The notes: generated from the sequence alone by a model not told the origin. A stretch of DNA of 64,000 nucleotides from Streptomyces jeddahensis (GCF_001642995.1 NZ_LOHS01000052.1:62001-126000); one strand, 5' to 3'; positions 41,208 through 50,046 are shown, counted from the stretch's first letter. Numbers and translations are program-made.

Positions 41208-42601
41208 CGGGCGTTCCTCGGATCGTGGTCGTGCGGGCGCACCGCGTGCAGCTGCACGGTCGCGTCCCAGGGATGGTCCGCGCCCACTCCGGCGGGGACC
41301 TTGTGCATGTCGTACGCGGGCCGGGGCACCGGAGGCGTGTCGTCACACCGGTCCGGGAACACCCACGCCCGGAAGAGAAGGAAGCGCAGTACGGTCGCGG
41401 CGAGGTTGGCGGCGATGAGCACCGCCAGCTCGGTGGAGTGCGACGGGTCGCCGGTCGCGGCGTCCAGCGCGGCGAGGGAGCCGCTGGTCAGCGCGAGGCC
41501 GATGCCGAAGACCACGAGGCCCTGTGCCTGATGGCGTACGGCGCGCTCGCGGCCGCGCACTCCGAAGGTGAGCCGCCGGTTGGCCGCCGTGTTGGCGACC
41601 GCGGACACCAGCAGGGCCAGCGCGTTGGCGAGCTGGGGCTCGGCGAAGGTGCGGCAGAGCGAGTAGAGCAGCAGGTAGAAGAGAGTGGAGAGGACGCCCA
41701 CCACGCAGAAGCCGACCAGCTGGCGGGCCAGACCGCGCGGCACCCCGGGCAGCTGCCGGTCGCGCGGGTCGTCGCCGAAGGGCCGGGCGAGCCGGTCCAG
41801 CGGCAGGGATCCGGTGGCCAGCGCGCGGCCCACGCGCCACACGCCCTTGAGGTCGTCGGTCGCGGTCTTCACGATGTGCACGGTCGAGTTCGGGTCGTCG
41901 ACCCAGTCGACCGGCACCTCGTGGATCCGCAGCCCGGCGCGCTCGGCCAGGACCAGCAGCTCGGTGTCGAAGAACCAGCCGGTGTCCTCGACGAGCGGCA
42001 GCAGCACCTGCGCGACATCGCGCCGGATCGCCTTGAAGCCGCACTGGGCGTCGGAGAAACGGGCCTGCAGCGACCCGCGGAGGATGAGGTTGTACGCGCG
42101 GCTGATGAACTCCCGCTTGGGCCCGCGCACGACCCGCGAGGTGCGGGCGAGCCGCGAGCCGATCGCCAGGTCCGAGTGGCCGGAGATCAGCGGGGCGACC
42201 AGCGGGAGGAGGGCGTTGAGGTCCGTCGACAGGTCGACGTCCATGTAGGCGAGGATCGGAGCGTCCGAGGCGGACCAGACGGTGCGCAGCGCCCTGCCGC
42301 GCCCCTTCTGCTCCAGCCGGACGTACCGGACCGACTCCATCGTCGATGCCAGCCAGTCCGCCACCTGCGGAGTGCTGTCCGTGGAGGCGTTGTCCGCGAT
42401 CGTGATGCGGAAGCGGTAGGGGAAGGTGCGGACGAGGTGGTCGTGCAGCCGTTCCACACACGGCTGGAGGTCCTTCTCCTCGTTGTAGACGGGGATCACT
42501 ACGTCGAGTACCGGCACCCCGCCCTCACCGGCCGCGATGTGCTCCCGGGCCGGCAAGGCACCCGGGGAGGGGGAGGTGCCTGAAGAAGAGTCGGTTCGCA
42601 T
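41204..42601 (-). CDS. GT2 polyprenyl-phosphate glycosyltransferase fused to GtrA
   Basis: A 465-residue protein. The N-terminal GT-A domain (about 30-265: LDVVIPVYNEEKDLQPCV, ADNASTDSTPQVADW, ILAYMDVDLSTDL with the metal-binding DxD, CGFKAIRRDVAQVLLP) resembles dolichyl-phosphate mannose/glucose synthases. The C-terminal GtrA domain (about 300-425) has four transmembrane helices and may flip or hand over the lipid-linked sugar. ATG 42601; weak ribosome-binding site. Translationally coupled to the GT39 gene. Confidence 0.92.
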   Translation of the reverse strand: MRTDSSSGTSPSPGALPAREHIAAGEGGVPVLDVVIPVYNEEKDLQPCVERLHDHLVRTFPYRFRITIADNASTDSTPQVADWLASTMESVRYVRLEQKGRGRALRTVWSASDAPILAYMDVDLSTDLNALLPLVAPLISGHSDLAIGSRLARTSRVVRGPKREFISRAYNLILRGSLQARFSDAQCGFKAIRRDVAQVLLPLVEDTGWFFDTELLVLAERAGLRIHEVPVDWVDDPNSTVHIVKTATDDLKGVWRVGRALATGSLPLDRLARPFGDDPRDRQLPGVPRGLARQLVGFCVVGVLSTLFYLLLYSLCRTFAEPQLANALALLVSAVANTAANRRLTFGVRGRERAVRHQAQGLVVFGIGLALTSGSLAALDAATGDPSHSTELAVLIAANLAATVLRFLLFRAWVFPDRCDDTPPVPRPAYDMHKVPAGVGADHPWDATVQLHAVRPHDHDPRNAR

Positions 42602-42627
42602 GGCACCGAGATTCGCCAACCGCCCTG

Positions 42628-44193
42628 TTATGCCTGTGTGCTGAGGCTGTGGCCTGCCTGTGAGTAGGGAACCGACTCGTGGCACGCGGGCAGATGGACG
42701 GTGAAGACCGTGCGTCCGGGCACGCTGTCGACCGTCACGGTGCCGCCGTGCGCTGACGCCACGGCCTGCACGATCGCCAGGCCCAGGCCGGTGGAGCCGG
42801 AGGCGCGCGAACGCGAGGAGTCGCCGCGCGCGAACCGCTCGAAGACGTGCGGCAGCAGGTCCGGCGGGATACCTGGCCCGTCGTCGTCGATGTCCAGGCA
42901 TACCCAGGAGCCCTGCCGGCGCACACGCGCGGTGACCGTCGTGCCGGGTGGCGTGTGCGTACGGGCGTTGGCGAGGAGGTTGACGAGCACCTGCTGCAGC
43001 CGTGGCGCGTCGGCCAGCACGAGCGCGGGCTCGTCGGGCAGCTCCAGGCGCCACTTGTGGTCCTGCCCGGCCGCGCGCGCGTCGCTGAGGGCGTCGACGA
43101 CCAGTGGAGAGAGATCAGTGCTCTCGTACGAGAGCGGGCGTCCGGAATCGAGCCGGGCGAGCAGCAGCAGGTCCTCGACGAGCCCCGTCATCCGGGCCGC
43201 CTCGGACTCGATCCGTCCGAGGGCGTGCCGCGTGTCGGGCCCGGTCTCCTCGCGGCCGCGCCTGGTCAGTTCCGCGTACCCGCGGATCGACGCGAGCGGC
43301 GTACGCAGCTCGTGGCTGGCGTCCGCGACGAACTGCCGCACGCGCATCTCGCTGCGCTGCCGCGCGTCCAGCGCGTGGTGGATGTGGTCGAGCATGCGGT
43401 TGAGCGCGGCGCCCACCTGGCCGACCTCGGTACGCGGATCCGCCTCGGACTCCGGGACGCGCTCGTGCAGCGCCACCTCGCCGCTGTGCAACGGCAGTTC
43501 GGAGACCCGGGTCGCGGTCGCAGCGACGCGGCGCAGAGGGCGCAGGGCGACGCCGACCATGACGACACCGGCGATCGACGCGGCGACGAGGCCTGCGGCG
43601 GTGACGCTGACCTCGACGGCGATGAGGGTGCTGATGGTGTCCTGGACGTCGGTCTCAGGGAGGCCGACCAGGGTGCTGCTCCGGTCGGAGAAGACGACCC
43701 GGTAGTCGCCCAGGCCCGGGAGGTAGACGCTGTGCGCCTGACCGTCCTGCGGTACGGACTGCAGGGCGGCCTGCTGTGCATCGGTCAGCTCGGTGATCTT
43801 GCTGGCGCTGGTCTGGTCACTCCTCGCGGCCTCGGTGATGGTGCCGGCCGACGACACCACAGCGGCCACCGCGTCCTCCCGGATGGGGCCTCCCAGGAAG
43901 TTCAGGGGGTCGTCCGTCGGCTGATCGGGCGCCGGCGCTGCCCCCTGCCCGCCCGGCCGGCTGGGGTCGGGGCCGCGGTCGGAGATGGTCGCGACGCCGC
44001 GCACCTGATTGTCCAGCTGGTCGTACAGATAGGTGTGCAGGGCTATCGTCGTCACCGTTCCGATCACCGCGCACACGACGGCGATCAGCGCGACCGACCC
44101 GAGAACGAGCCGTGTACGCAGCGACCGCGGCTGCCGCTGCTTCCCCGGCTTTCCCCCGAGCCTGCGCGACCGCGGCTGCTGCGCCGTGCTCAT
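42628..44193 (-). CDS. Two-component sensor histidine kinase
   Basis: A 521-residue membrane kinase: transmembrane helix about 28-52, an extracellular sensor (about 53-190), a second helix (about 191-215), HAMP (about 216-275), HisKA with phospho-acceptor H294 in DASHELRTPLASIRGYAELT, and HATPase_c with N box (LVNLLANARTHT), DDDGPGIP and GSTGLGLAIVQAV. Starts 4 bp inside the response-regulator gene, so the pair is cotranslated. The signal is unknown; the neighbouring GT2/GT39 genes hint at an envelope stimulus. Confidence 0.95.
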   Translation of the reverse strand: MSTAQQPRSRRLGGKPGKQRQPRSLRTRLVLGSVALIAVVCAVIGTVTTIALHTYLYDQLDNQVRGVATISDRGPDPSRPGGQGAAPAPDQPTDDPLNFLGGPIREDAVAAVVSSAGTITEAARSDQTSASKITELTDAQQAALQSVPQDGQAHSVYLPGLGDYRVVFSDRSSTLVGLPETDVQDTISTLIAVEVSVTAAGLVAASIAGVVMVGVALRPLRRVAATATRVSELPLHSGEVALHERVPESEADPRTEVGQVGAALNRMLDHIHHALDARQRSEMRVRQFVADASHELRTPLASIRGYAELTRRGREETGPDTRHALGRIESEAARMTGLVEDLLLLARLDSGRPLSYESTDLSPLVVDALSDARAAGQDHKWRLELPDEPALVLADAPRLQQVLVNLLANARTHTPPGTTVTARVRRQGSWVCLDIDDDGPGIPPDLLPHVFERFARGDSSRSRASGSTGLGLAIVQAVASAHGGTVTVDSVPGRTVFTVHLPACHESVPYSQAGHSLSTQA

Positions 44194-44930
44194 GACGCCG
44201 CGGGCTTGATCAGATAGCCGGCGCCGCGCCGCGTGTGGATCATGGGCTCGCGTCCGGCGTCGATCTTCCTGCGGAGATACGAGATGTAGAGCTCGACGAC
44301 GTTGGCCTGGCCGCCGAAGTCGTAAGACCAGACGCGGTCGAGTATCTGCGCCTTGCTGAGCACCCGGCGCGGATTGCGCATCAGGAAGCGCAGCAGCTCG
44401 AACTCGGTGGCGGTGAGGTGGATGGAGTCGCCCCCGCGGGTCACCTCGTGGCTGTCCTCGTCCAGGGTCAGGTCGCCGACGACCAGCAGGGACTCGCTGC
44501 GCCGGTCGGCGGCGCCGGTGCGGCGGATCAGCCCGCGCAGCCGGGCCACGACCTCCTCGAGGCTGAACGGCTTGGTGACGTAGTCGTCGCCGCCCGCCGT
44601 GAGCCCGGCGATACGGTCCTCGACGGCGTCCTTGGCCGTCAGGAACAGCACCGGAACGTCGGGCAGTTCACGGCGGAGCCGGCCGAGCACGGTGAGCCCG
44701 TCCATGTCGGGCAGCATCATGTCCAGCACCACGGCGTCGGGCCGGAAGTCGCGTGCGGTGTGCACCGCACCCGTTCCGTCGCCCGCGGTGCGGATCTGCC
44801 AGCCCTCGTAGCGGAGGGCCATGGACAGCAGCTCGGTGATCGACGGCTCGTCGTCCACGACGAGCACGCGGACGGGGCTCCCGTCCGGCCTCAGCAGTTC
44901 GGTGCGCCCCTGGGGCGAGATCGTGGTCAT
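44190..44930 (-). CDS. OmpR/PhoB-family response regulator
   Basis: A 246-residue regulator. The receiver domain (about 20-135) has acidic pocket D26-D27, phospho-acceptor D70 in VVLDMMLPDMDG and the conserved lysine in DYVTKPFSLEE. The winged-helix DNA-binding domain (about 150-245) contains LTATEFELLRFLMRNPRRVLSKAQILDRVW. ATG 44930 was chosen for the normal family start. Partner of the kinase at 42628-44193. Repeated CTCTGAGA boxes upstream may be its own binding sites. Confidence 0.96.
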   Translation of the reverse strand: MTTISPQGRTELLRPDGSPVRVLVVDDEPSITELLSMALRYEGWQIRTAGDGTGAVHTARDFRPDAVVLDMMLPDMDGLTVLGRLRRELPDVPVLFLTAKDAVEDRIAGLTAGGDDYVTKPFSLEEVVARLRGLIRRTGAADRRSESLLVVGDLTLDEDSHEVTRGGDSIHLTATEFELLRFLMRNPRRVLSKAQILDRVWSYDFGGQANVVELYISYLRRKIDAGREPMIHTRRGAGYLIKPAAS

Positions 44931-44951
44931 GGTGCACACCTTCAACCGCCG

Positions 44952-45012
44952 CTCTGAGAGCACGCTTTCGGGAACCTGTGAATTCTCTGAGAAGCACACA
45001 GGGAGCTCTCAG
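44952..45012. promoter_or_regulatory. CTCTGAGA boxes upstream of the response regulator
   Basis: CTCTGAGA occurs at 44952-44959 and 44985-44992, a 33-bp (three-turn) separation, and CTCTCAG, the inverted core, lies at 45006-45012. All precede the response-regulator ATG, suggesting autoregulation by direct repeats as in PhoB/OmpR systems. Confidence 0.45.
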
Positions 45013-45093
45013 GGGACAGCTGGGAACCGCTGTCCCGCGCGGCGTGCCGACCGGCCGAAGCATCAGCCCGGCCGCAGGTGAGCGCTCCGCAAC

Positions 45094-45474
45094 CTACGTG
45101 CGGAACCCATGACTCCGCTCAACTTTCGCAATGTGGAGGGTGTAGCTCTCGTACCACTCTTCCCGCCCGCGCTTCTGGGCGGCGCGGTGCTCCATGTTGC
45201 TCCGCCACTCCTTGATGGCGTCCTCGTCGCGGAAGTACCCGACGGTGATGCCCAGCCCACCAGGCGTCCGCGCCGTGTCCATCCCCAGGAACCCGGGGAC
45301 GTCCTTCACCAACTCCTCCAGCCGTCCGGCGGTTTCGCCGTAACCGCCGTCCCCCTCCGTCCGGACGGAGGTGAAGACCACGGCGTAGTACGGGACTTCG
45401 AAGGCAGGCTGGGGAGCGGGCCCGGGGGCGACGTCAGGCGTCGCGGATGAAGGCGTCGCAGATGAATCGGTCAT
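45094..45474 (-). CDS. ABM-superfamily (antibiotic biosynthesis monooxygenase-like) protein
   Basis: A 126-residue dimeric ferredoxin-like-fold protein. The first 25 residues are Ser/Thr/Pro-rich; the core (YYAVVFTSVRTEGDGGYGETAGRLEELVKDVPGFLGMDTAR...GITVGYFRDEDAIKEWRSNMEHRAAQKRGREEWYESYTLHIAKV) has the heme-oxygenase/ABM pattern. Members are small oxygenases or stress proteins. ATG 45474; alone on its strand, 122 bp from the next gene. Confidence 0.85.
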   Translation of the reverse strand: MTDSSATPSSATPDVAPGPAPQPAFEVPYYAVVFTSVRTEGDGGYGETAGRLEELVKDVPGFLGMDTARTPGGLGITVGYFRDEDAIKEWRSNMEHRAAQKRGREEWYESYTLHIAKVERSHGFRT

Positions 45475-45596
45475 GACCAGACTGTCGCGCCGGACGATCC
45501 CAGCCGTCCAGGCACTTTCCGAAGGGGAGCCGCAAAGGATCGATCCTTGACCTTCGACGTCAGGCACACGGAGGGCGGCGCCCGCTCCGCCCGACC

Positions 45597-46523
45597 TCAG
45601 AACAACCCGTCCTGCACACCCCCGAACTCCCGCAGAGGCACCGTCAATCCACCCCGTCCACCCCCGCCATCTCCTACTGCCCCGGTCAACTCCCATCCGG
45701 CCATGAGCCGCGTGTCCAGCACGACCACTCCGCGCCCGGTGGCCAGATGAAGATCCGGCCCGGCGGCAGCCACCAGCTCACCGCTCACCACACCACTGGC
45801 GACGAGCTCGGACACGGCCCCCACGGCGGGCGGCAACCCCTCCAGCCCGAACACCCCGGCGTGATCGACCGCCTCGAACGGCGCGCGCAGCACCGACTCC
45901 GGCCACCCCTCGAGCCGCACGGCACGGGCGTGCAGCTGTGCGATCTCCGCCGCCCGGGCGTCCGGCTCCGGCAGCGCGGCCCGCACCGCCCGCTTGGCGT
46001 CGTACGGAATCCTGTCCGGCACGCCCAGCGCCGTACGCAGCAGGTCCTCGGTCCGCCGCGCGGCCATCAGCGGCCCGCGCCCCAGCCAGGTGAACACCAC
46101 CGCGCCCTGCTCGAGCAGCCGCGCGGACCCCCGCTCGACCGCGGTGATCCCCACCTTGACCATGCCCGGCCCGAACCAGGCCAGATAGACCGCATACGGC
46201 CGGGGATCATCCGGCAGCGTGTCGGCGGCCACGGAATGCGCCCGCTCCAGCCGCCGGCACTCCTCGCACCGCGCCCCCGTACTCCGCCCCGGCACCTGCG
46301 CCCGTACGGGGCACTCGTGCCCGCGCGCCCCCACGCATCGCCGGGCGCTGCCGCCCACGACGGCGAACGCCACCCGCTTTCCCCACGTCAGCCTGCTTCT
46401 CCGCCCTCCGTCCCACACCAGCACGGGCCCTCCCCCAAGCTCTTGGCTTCGCTCGAGCAGGAGGGATCCCCATGCCGCTGACCACCGAACCCCCGAGCAT
46501 CGCCACGCCTGCGCCCTCTGCAT
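45597..46523 (-). CDS. DUF2797 protein with N-terminal zinc-ribbon-like part
   Basis: A 308-residue protein of unknown function. Cysteines in CVGARGHECPV and CEECRRL (about 60-100) suggest a zinc site. The DUF2797 core (about 110-225) reads YAVYLAWFGPGMVKVGITAVERGSARLLEQGAVVFTWLGRGPLMAARRTEDLLR, which resembles a GIY-YIG-like region. ATG 46523 is the likely start. Unusually, a dispersed repeat element (46429-46474) is translated within the N-terminus (GSLLLERSQELGGG), as if an insertion was kept in frame. Confidence 0.75.
   Translation of the reverse strand: MQRAQAWRCSGVRWSAAWGSLLLERSQELGGGPVLVWDGGRRSRLTWGKRVAFAVVGGSARRCVGARGHECPVRAQVPGRSTGARCEECRRLERAHSVAADTLPDDPRPYAVYLAWFGPGMVKVGITAVERGSARLLEQGAVVFTWLGRGPLMAARRTEDLLRTALGVPDRIPYDAKRAVRAALPEPDARAAEIAQLHARAVRLEGWPESVLRAPFEAVDHAGVFGLEGLPPAVGAVSELVASGVVSGELVAAAGPDLHLATGRGVVVLDTRLMAGWELTGAVGDGGGGRGGLTVPLREFGGVQDGLF
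46429..46474. repeat. Dispersed Streptomyces element inside the DUF2797 gene
   Basis: CTCCCCCAAGCTCTTGGCTT then CGCTCGAGCAGGAGGGATCC. The sequence is a familiar intergenic element in Streptomyces chromosomes as I recall it, with internal inverted arms (CAAGCTCTTGG, GCTCGAGC). A diverged copy lies in sigF at 28239-28280. Confidence 0.7.
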
Positions 46524-46799
46524 CGCCGCACCCTCACATGTGCCCTCGCTCACGAGCGTAGGCCCGGCCACTGACAGCGCCCGGATAAGCGCCCGGGTCA
46601 CCGGCGGCGCCCGCGCCTATCAGGAAAGCCGCCGTCCGACAAGTCCCGAGTTCTCCTGTCACGCGAAGCAGGGGCATGACGCGATGTGGCGCCGCGGCTT
46701 GACTAGGACATGGGTTCAAAACGGACCGCCGGAAGCCCGCACATCAAAAGCGGGTCATTTTCAAAAAACCTTCCTCCCCTGTGATTGGAATTGATTTCT

Positions 46800-47519
46800 A
46801 TGGCTCTCCGCATTCGGACGCAGCGCTTTGCGATGTTTGCCGCCTCGACCGCCGTGGTTGCCGGAGGCGTACTGCTGCCCACCAGCGCCTTCGCCGCCCC
46901 GGCGACGTCGCCGCACGTCGGCACGGTGACCACGATCACGGCCACGCAGGACGGTCAGGATCCCAACGGCGTCGCCGATCCTGCCGAGAACTGGGTGGAG
47001 ATCACCGATGAACCCACAGGAATCACATTCCGGCTGCCCGCGGAGCCCACGGTCCAGGAAGTCACCGAACCCTACGTCGATGGCGGGACCTACACCGGTC
47101 GCCAGTACTCGGTGGAAACGAATGACGGGTCTGCGGCCATTGTCTTCACCGTCTACGACGTGCCCGGCACCCAGGAGAACCTCGACATGGGCATCAAGCA
47201 GATCTGCAAGAACTACGAGGACCTTTCCGACCCGGCCGCCGCCACCAGCAGCCAGGAGACCGAAGTCGATGGCCGCCCTGCCCGGGAGGCACAGCTCTCC
47301 AGCCAGACGGACGTGGGTGCCGCTTCCCTCATCGCCGCCGATGACGCCCACATCGTCGAGTTCCTGTCCCTCGGTCCTGCCACGGAGGAGCAGGCCATGG
47401 CCGAAATCCATCAGCAGGTTTCCGACAGCGTCAGCATTCCCTCTTCGGAATCATCGGATTCCGGATCGGATTCTGGATCACCGAGTTCCGGGTCGTCGAA
47501 TTCCAAGGAATCCATCTGA
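46800..47519 (+). CDS. Secreted protein of unknown function (239 aa)
   Basis: Signal peptide about 1-33 (MFAASTAVVAGGVLLPTSAFAA), mature domain about 60-205 (WVEITDEPTGITFRLPAEPTVQEV...GRQYSVETNDGSAAIVFTVYDVPG...QENLDMGIKQICKNY), then a Ser/Asp/Gly tail ending NSKESI. The mature part is acidic. Upstream DNA is unusually AT-rich and the ribosome-binding site is weak (TTGGAA). Codon use is less extreme than in the neighbours, hinting at a recent arrival, though this is by eye. No family recognised; a strong terminator follows. Confidence 0.75.
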   Translation: MALRIRTQRFAMFAASTAVVAGGVLLPTSAFAAPATSPHVGTVTTITATQDGQDPNGVADPAENWVEITDEPTGITFRLPAEPTVQEVTEPYVDGGTYTGRQYSVETNDGSAAIVFTVYDVPGTQENLDMGIKQICKNYEDLSDPAAATSSQETEVDGRPAREAQLSSQTDVGAASLIAADDAHIVEFLSLGPATEEQAMAEIHQQVSDSVSIPSSESSDSGSDSGSPSSGSSNSKESI

Positions 47520-47550
47520 TCCGGACCTCGACGCGTGCCCCCTCGCGCTC

Positions 47551-47585
47551 CTGAAGCCCCTCGGAATGATCCCGAGGGGCTTCAG
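47551..47585. terminator. 14-bp bidirectional hairpin terminator
   Basis: CTGAAGCCCCTCGG (47551-47564) pairs perfectly with 47572-47585 around a 7-nt loop, between two converging genes. Confidence 0.92.
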
Positions 47586-47610
47586 CATGTCGTTGCCGGT
47601 GCTGATCGAA

Positions 47611-49989
47611 CTACTCGCTGGTGTGGGTAAGTTCGATGTCGTGGCCGTCGACACCGCTGCCGGAGACGGTCAGTGCGGCGGCCCGCGGCGGGTAGCCGGT
47701 CGCGATGACCGTGTACGCGCCGCTGTCCAGGTCGGAGAAGGCGTACGCCCCGTCGATGCCCGTCGTCGCGGTGGCGACGACGTTGCCCGCGGCGTCCACC
47801 AGCGTCACCCGCGCGTCGCTCAGCGGTGCGCCCGCGCCGCGCACTGTGCCCCGCACGTGCGCACCGGGCCGGAGCTCGACGTCTATCCGCGTGGTGCCGG
47901 CGCCGCCGATCTCGACGGGCAGGGCCAGCGGCCGGTGCTTGGGCGAGTTGACCGCGAGGGTCGCCGTGCCCGGCACCAGGTCGGAGATGGCGAACTCGCC
48001 CAAGGCGTCGGTCTGCCCGGTGGCCAGGACGTCACCGCGGACGTCGGTCACGATGACCACGGCCCCGGCGACCGGGACCCCGCTGCCCGCCGACCGCACC
48101 ACACCGGCCAAGCCGCTCGTACCGCTCAGCAGGATGTCGTACGCGACCGGCGCATCGTCGACGACGATCGTCGAGGCCTGCGGCTGGAAGCCGTCGGCGG
48201 AGGCGATCAGGACGTAAGAGCCCGCGCCCGGCGCATCCAGCCCGTACGAGCCGTCTCCGTGCGCGACCGACCGGCCCAGCTGCCGCCCGCCGAGCGAGAT
48301 CAGCGTCACCGCGGCTCCGGCCACGGGCACGCTCTCCGCACCACGGACGAAGCCCCGTACCGGAATCCCGCCACCGGCGGACCCGGCCGCGGAGTCACCC
48401 TGGCCCGTCGCGACCACGGCCGGCGCCGCCGTCGGCTGCACACGCTGTGTGAGCGCACCCTGGGACTGCAGGGCGGCGGCCGATGGGCTCGGCGACGTCT
48501 TCACTGCGGCGGCAATAGCTGGCTCCCCGGCGGACGGCGTCGCGGACGCGGGGACCTGCGCCCCGGCGGCGGCCGGCTGCTGACGCGGGATGAACGAGGC
48601 GACCAGGGCGGCGACCAGGGCAGCGCCGCCGCCGATGGCCATGACCACCTTGAAGCTGTCCTCCGAGGGCACGGCGAACGAGCCGAAGGTTGTGGTCATC
48701 TGGGCCAGGATGGCGCCGGCGACGGCGCTCGCGACCGAGGTGCCGAGGGACCGCATCAGGGTGTTGAGACTGTTGGCGGAGGCCGACTGGGACGCGGGAA
48801 CCGCGCCCATGATGAGCGCGGGCATCGAGCCGTAGGTGAATCCGATACCGGCGCCGATGACGCAGGAGACCAGGATGAAGTGCCAGACCTCGGACATCAT
48901 CAGGATGTTGAGGCCGTAGCCGCCGGCGACGATCACGGCGCCGATGATCAGGGCCGTCTTCGGGCCCCTGGCCTTGGAGATGGCGGCGGACACCGGGGCC
49001 GTGGCCATCATCACCAGGCCGGACGGCGCCATGGTCAGGCCGGCGACGAGCAGCGACTCGCCCAGACCATAGCCGGTCGCCTCAGGCAACTGTACGAGCT
49101 GAGGAATGACCAGGGACATGGCGAACATGGAGAAGCCCATCGCCACCGAGGCGAGGTTGGTGACCAGCACCTGACGGCGTGCGGTGGTGCGCAGGTCCAC
49201 CAGCGGCGCGGAGGTGCGCAGCTCCCACCAGCCCCACACCAGCAGGACGACGACGGCGGCCGCGAACAGGCCGAGGATCGTGCCGCTGGTCCAGCCCCAG
49301 TCGGCACCCTTCGAGATCGCCAGCAGCAGGCAGACCAGCGAGGCGGACAGGCCGAGGCCACCGAGGAAGTCGAAGCGCCCACCGGCGCGGACCTTGGACT
49401 CCGGTACGAGGATCAGGACCAGCACGGTGGCGACGGCGCCGAGGGCGGCCGAGGACCAGAACAGCACGTGCCAGTCGAAGTTGTCCGCGATGAGCGCGGC
49501 GATGGGCAGGCCGAGGGCACCGCCGATGCCGAGCGAGGCGCTCATCATCGCGGTTGCCGAGCCGAGCCGTTCGGCGGGCAGCTCGTCGCGCATGATGCTG
49601 ATCCCGAGCGGGATGACACCGGAGGAGAGGCCCTGCAGCACGCGTCCGACGATCATCGGGACAAGGGACTCGCTGAGACCGCAGACGACCGAGCCGACCA
49701 CCAGCATGACCATGCTGAACAGGAGCATGCGGCGCTTGCCGTACATGTCTCCCAGGCGCCCCATCATCGGTGTGGCGACGGCGGCGGCGAGCAGCGTGGC
49801 GGTGACGGCCCAGGCGGTGTCCGACGACGTGGCGTCCAGAAGCTTTGGGAGCTCCGGGACGATCGGGATCACCAGGGTCTGCATCAGCGATACCACGATC
49901 CCGCCGAAGGCCAGGACCGCCACGACGGCATCGGCCCGCGGCGCTGCGGACTCCCCGTCGTCGGCGGGTCGGGAGTGGGCATGGGTCAT
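47611..49989 (-). CDS. MFS exporter with the same triple beta-domain tail
   Basis: A 792-residue protein. The MFS core (about 20-470, 14 predicted helices) has GRLGDMYGKRRMLLFS (motif A) and GRVLQGLSSGVIPLGISIMRDELP, and differs clearly from the core of the exporter at 32798. The tail (about 530-790) starts GIPVRGFVRGAESVP and consists of three carboxypeptidase-regulatory/CnaB-like domains closely matching the other tail. ATG 49989; monocistronic. A MarR-like site lies upstream at 50047-50061. Substrate unknown; drug or metabolite efflux by family. Confidence 0.92.
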   Translation of the reverse strand: MTHAHSRPADDGESAAPRADAVVAVLAFGGIVVSLMQTLVIPIVPELPKLLDATSSDTAWAVTATLLAAAVATPMMGRLGDMYGKRRMLLFSMVMLVVGSVVCGLSESLVPMIVGRVLQGLSSGVIPLGISIMRDELPAERLGSATAMMSASLGIGGALGLPIAALIADNFDWHVLFWSSAALGAVATVLVLILVPESKVRAGGRFDFLGGLGLSASLVCLLLAISKGADWGWTSGTILGLFAAAVVVLLVWGWWELRTSAPLVDLRTTARRQVLVTNLASVAMGFSMFAMSLVIPQLVQLPEATGYGLGESLLVAGLTMAPSGLVMMATAPVSAAISKARGPKTALIIGAVIVAGGYGLNILMMSEVWHFILVSCVIGAGIGFTYGSMPALIMGAVPASQSASANSLNTLMRSLGTSVASAVAGAILAQMTTTFGSFAVPSEDSFKVVMAIGGGAALVAALVASFIPRQQPAAAGAQVPASATPSAGEPAIAAAVKTSPSPSAAALQSQGALTQRVQPTAAPAVVATGQGDSAAGSAGGGIPVRGFVRGAESVPVAGAAVTLISLGGRQLGRSVAHGDGSYGLDAPGAGSYVLIASADGFQPQASTIVVDDAPVAYDILLSGTSGLAGVVRSAGSGVPVAGAVVIVTDVRGDVLATGQTDALGEFAISDLVPGTATLAVNSPKHRPLALPVEIGGAGTTRIDVELRPGAHVRGTVRGAGAPLSDARVTLVDAAGNVVATATTGIDGAYAFSDLDSGAYTVIATGYPPRAAALTVSGSGVDGHDIELTHTSE

Positions 49990-50046
49990 GGTCGAGCCTC
50001 CGTGTGGGCGATCTGATACACGCGATTCCTCACGGTAGGTCCATTG

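Noticed and set aside
47008..50016. 1002-codon open frame antisense to the second MFS gene
   Set aside because: Same reason: a shadow frame that crosses the terminator at 47551-47585 and the end of a secreted protein gene.
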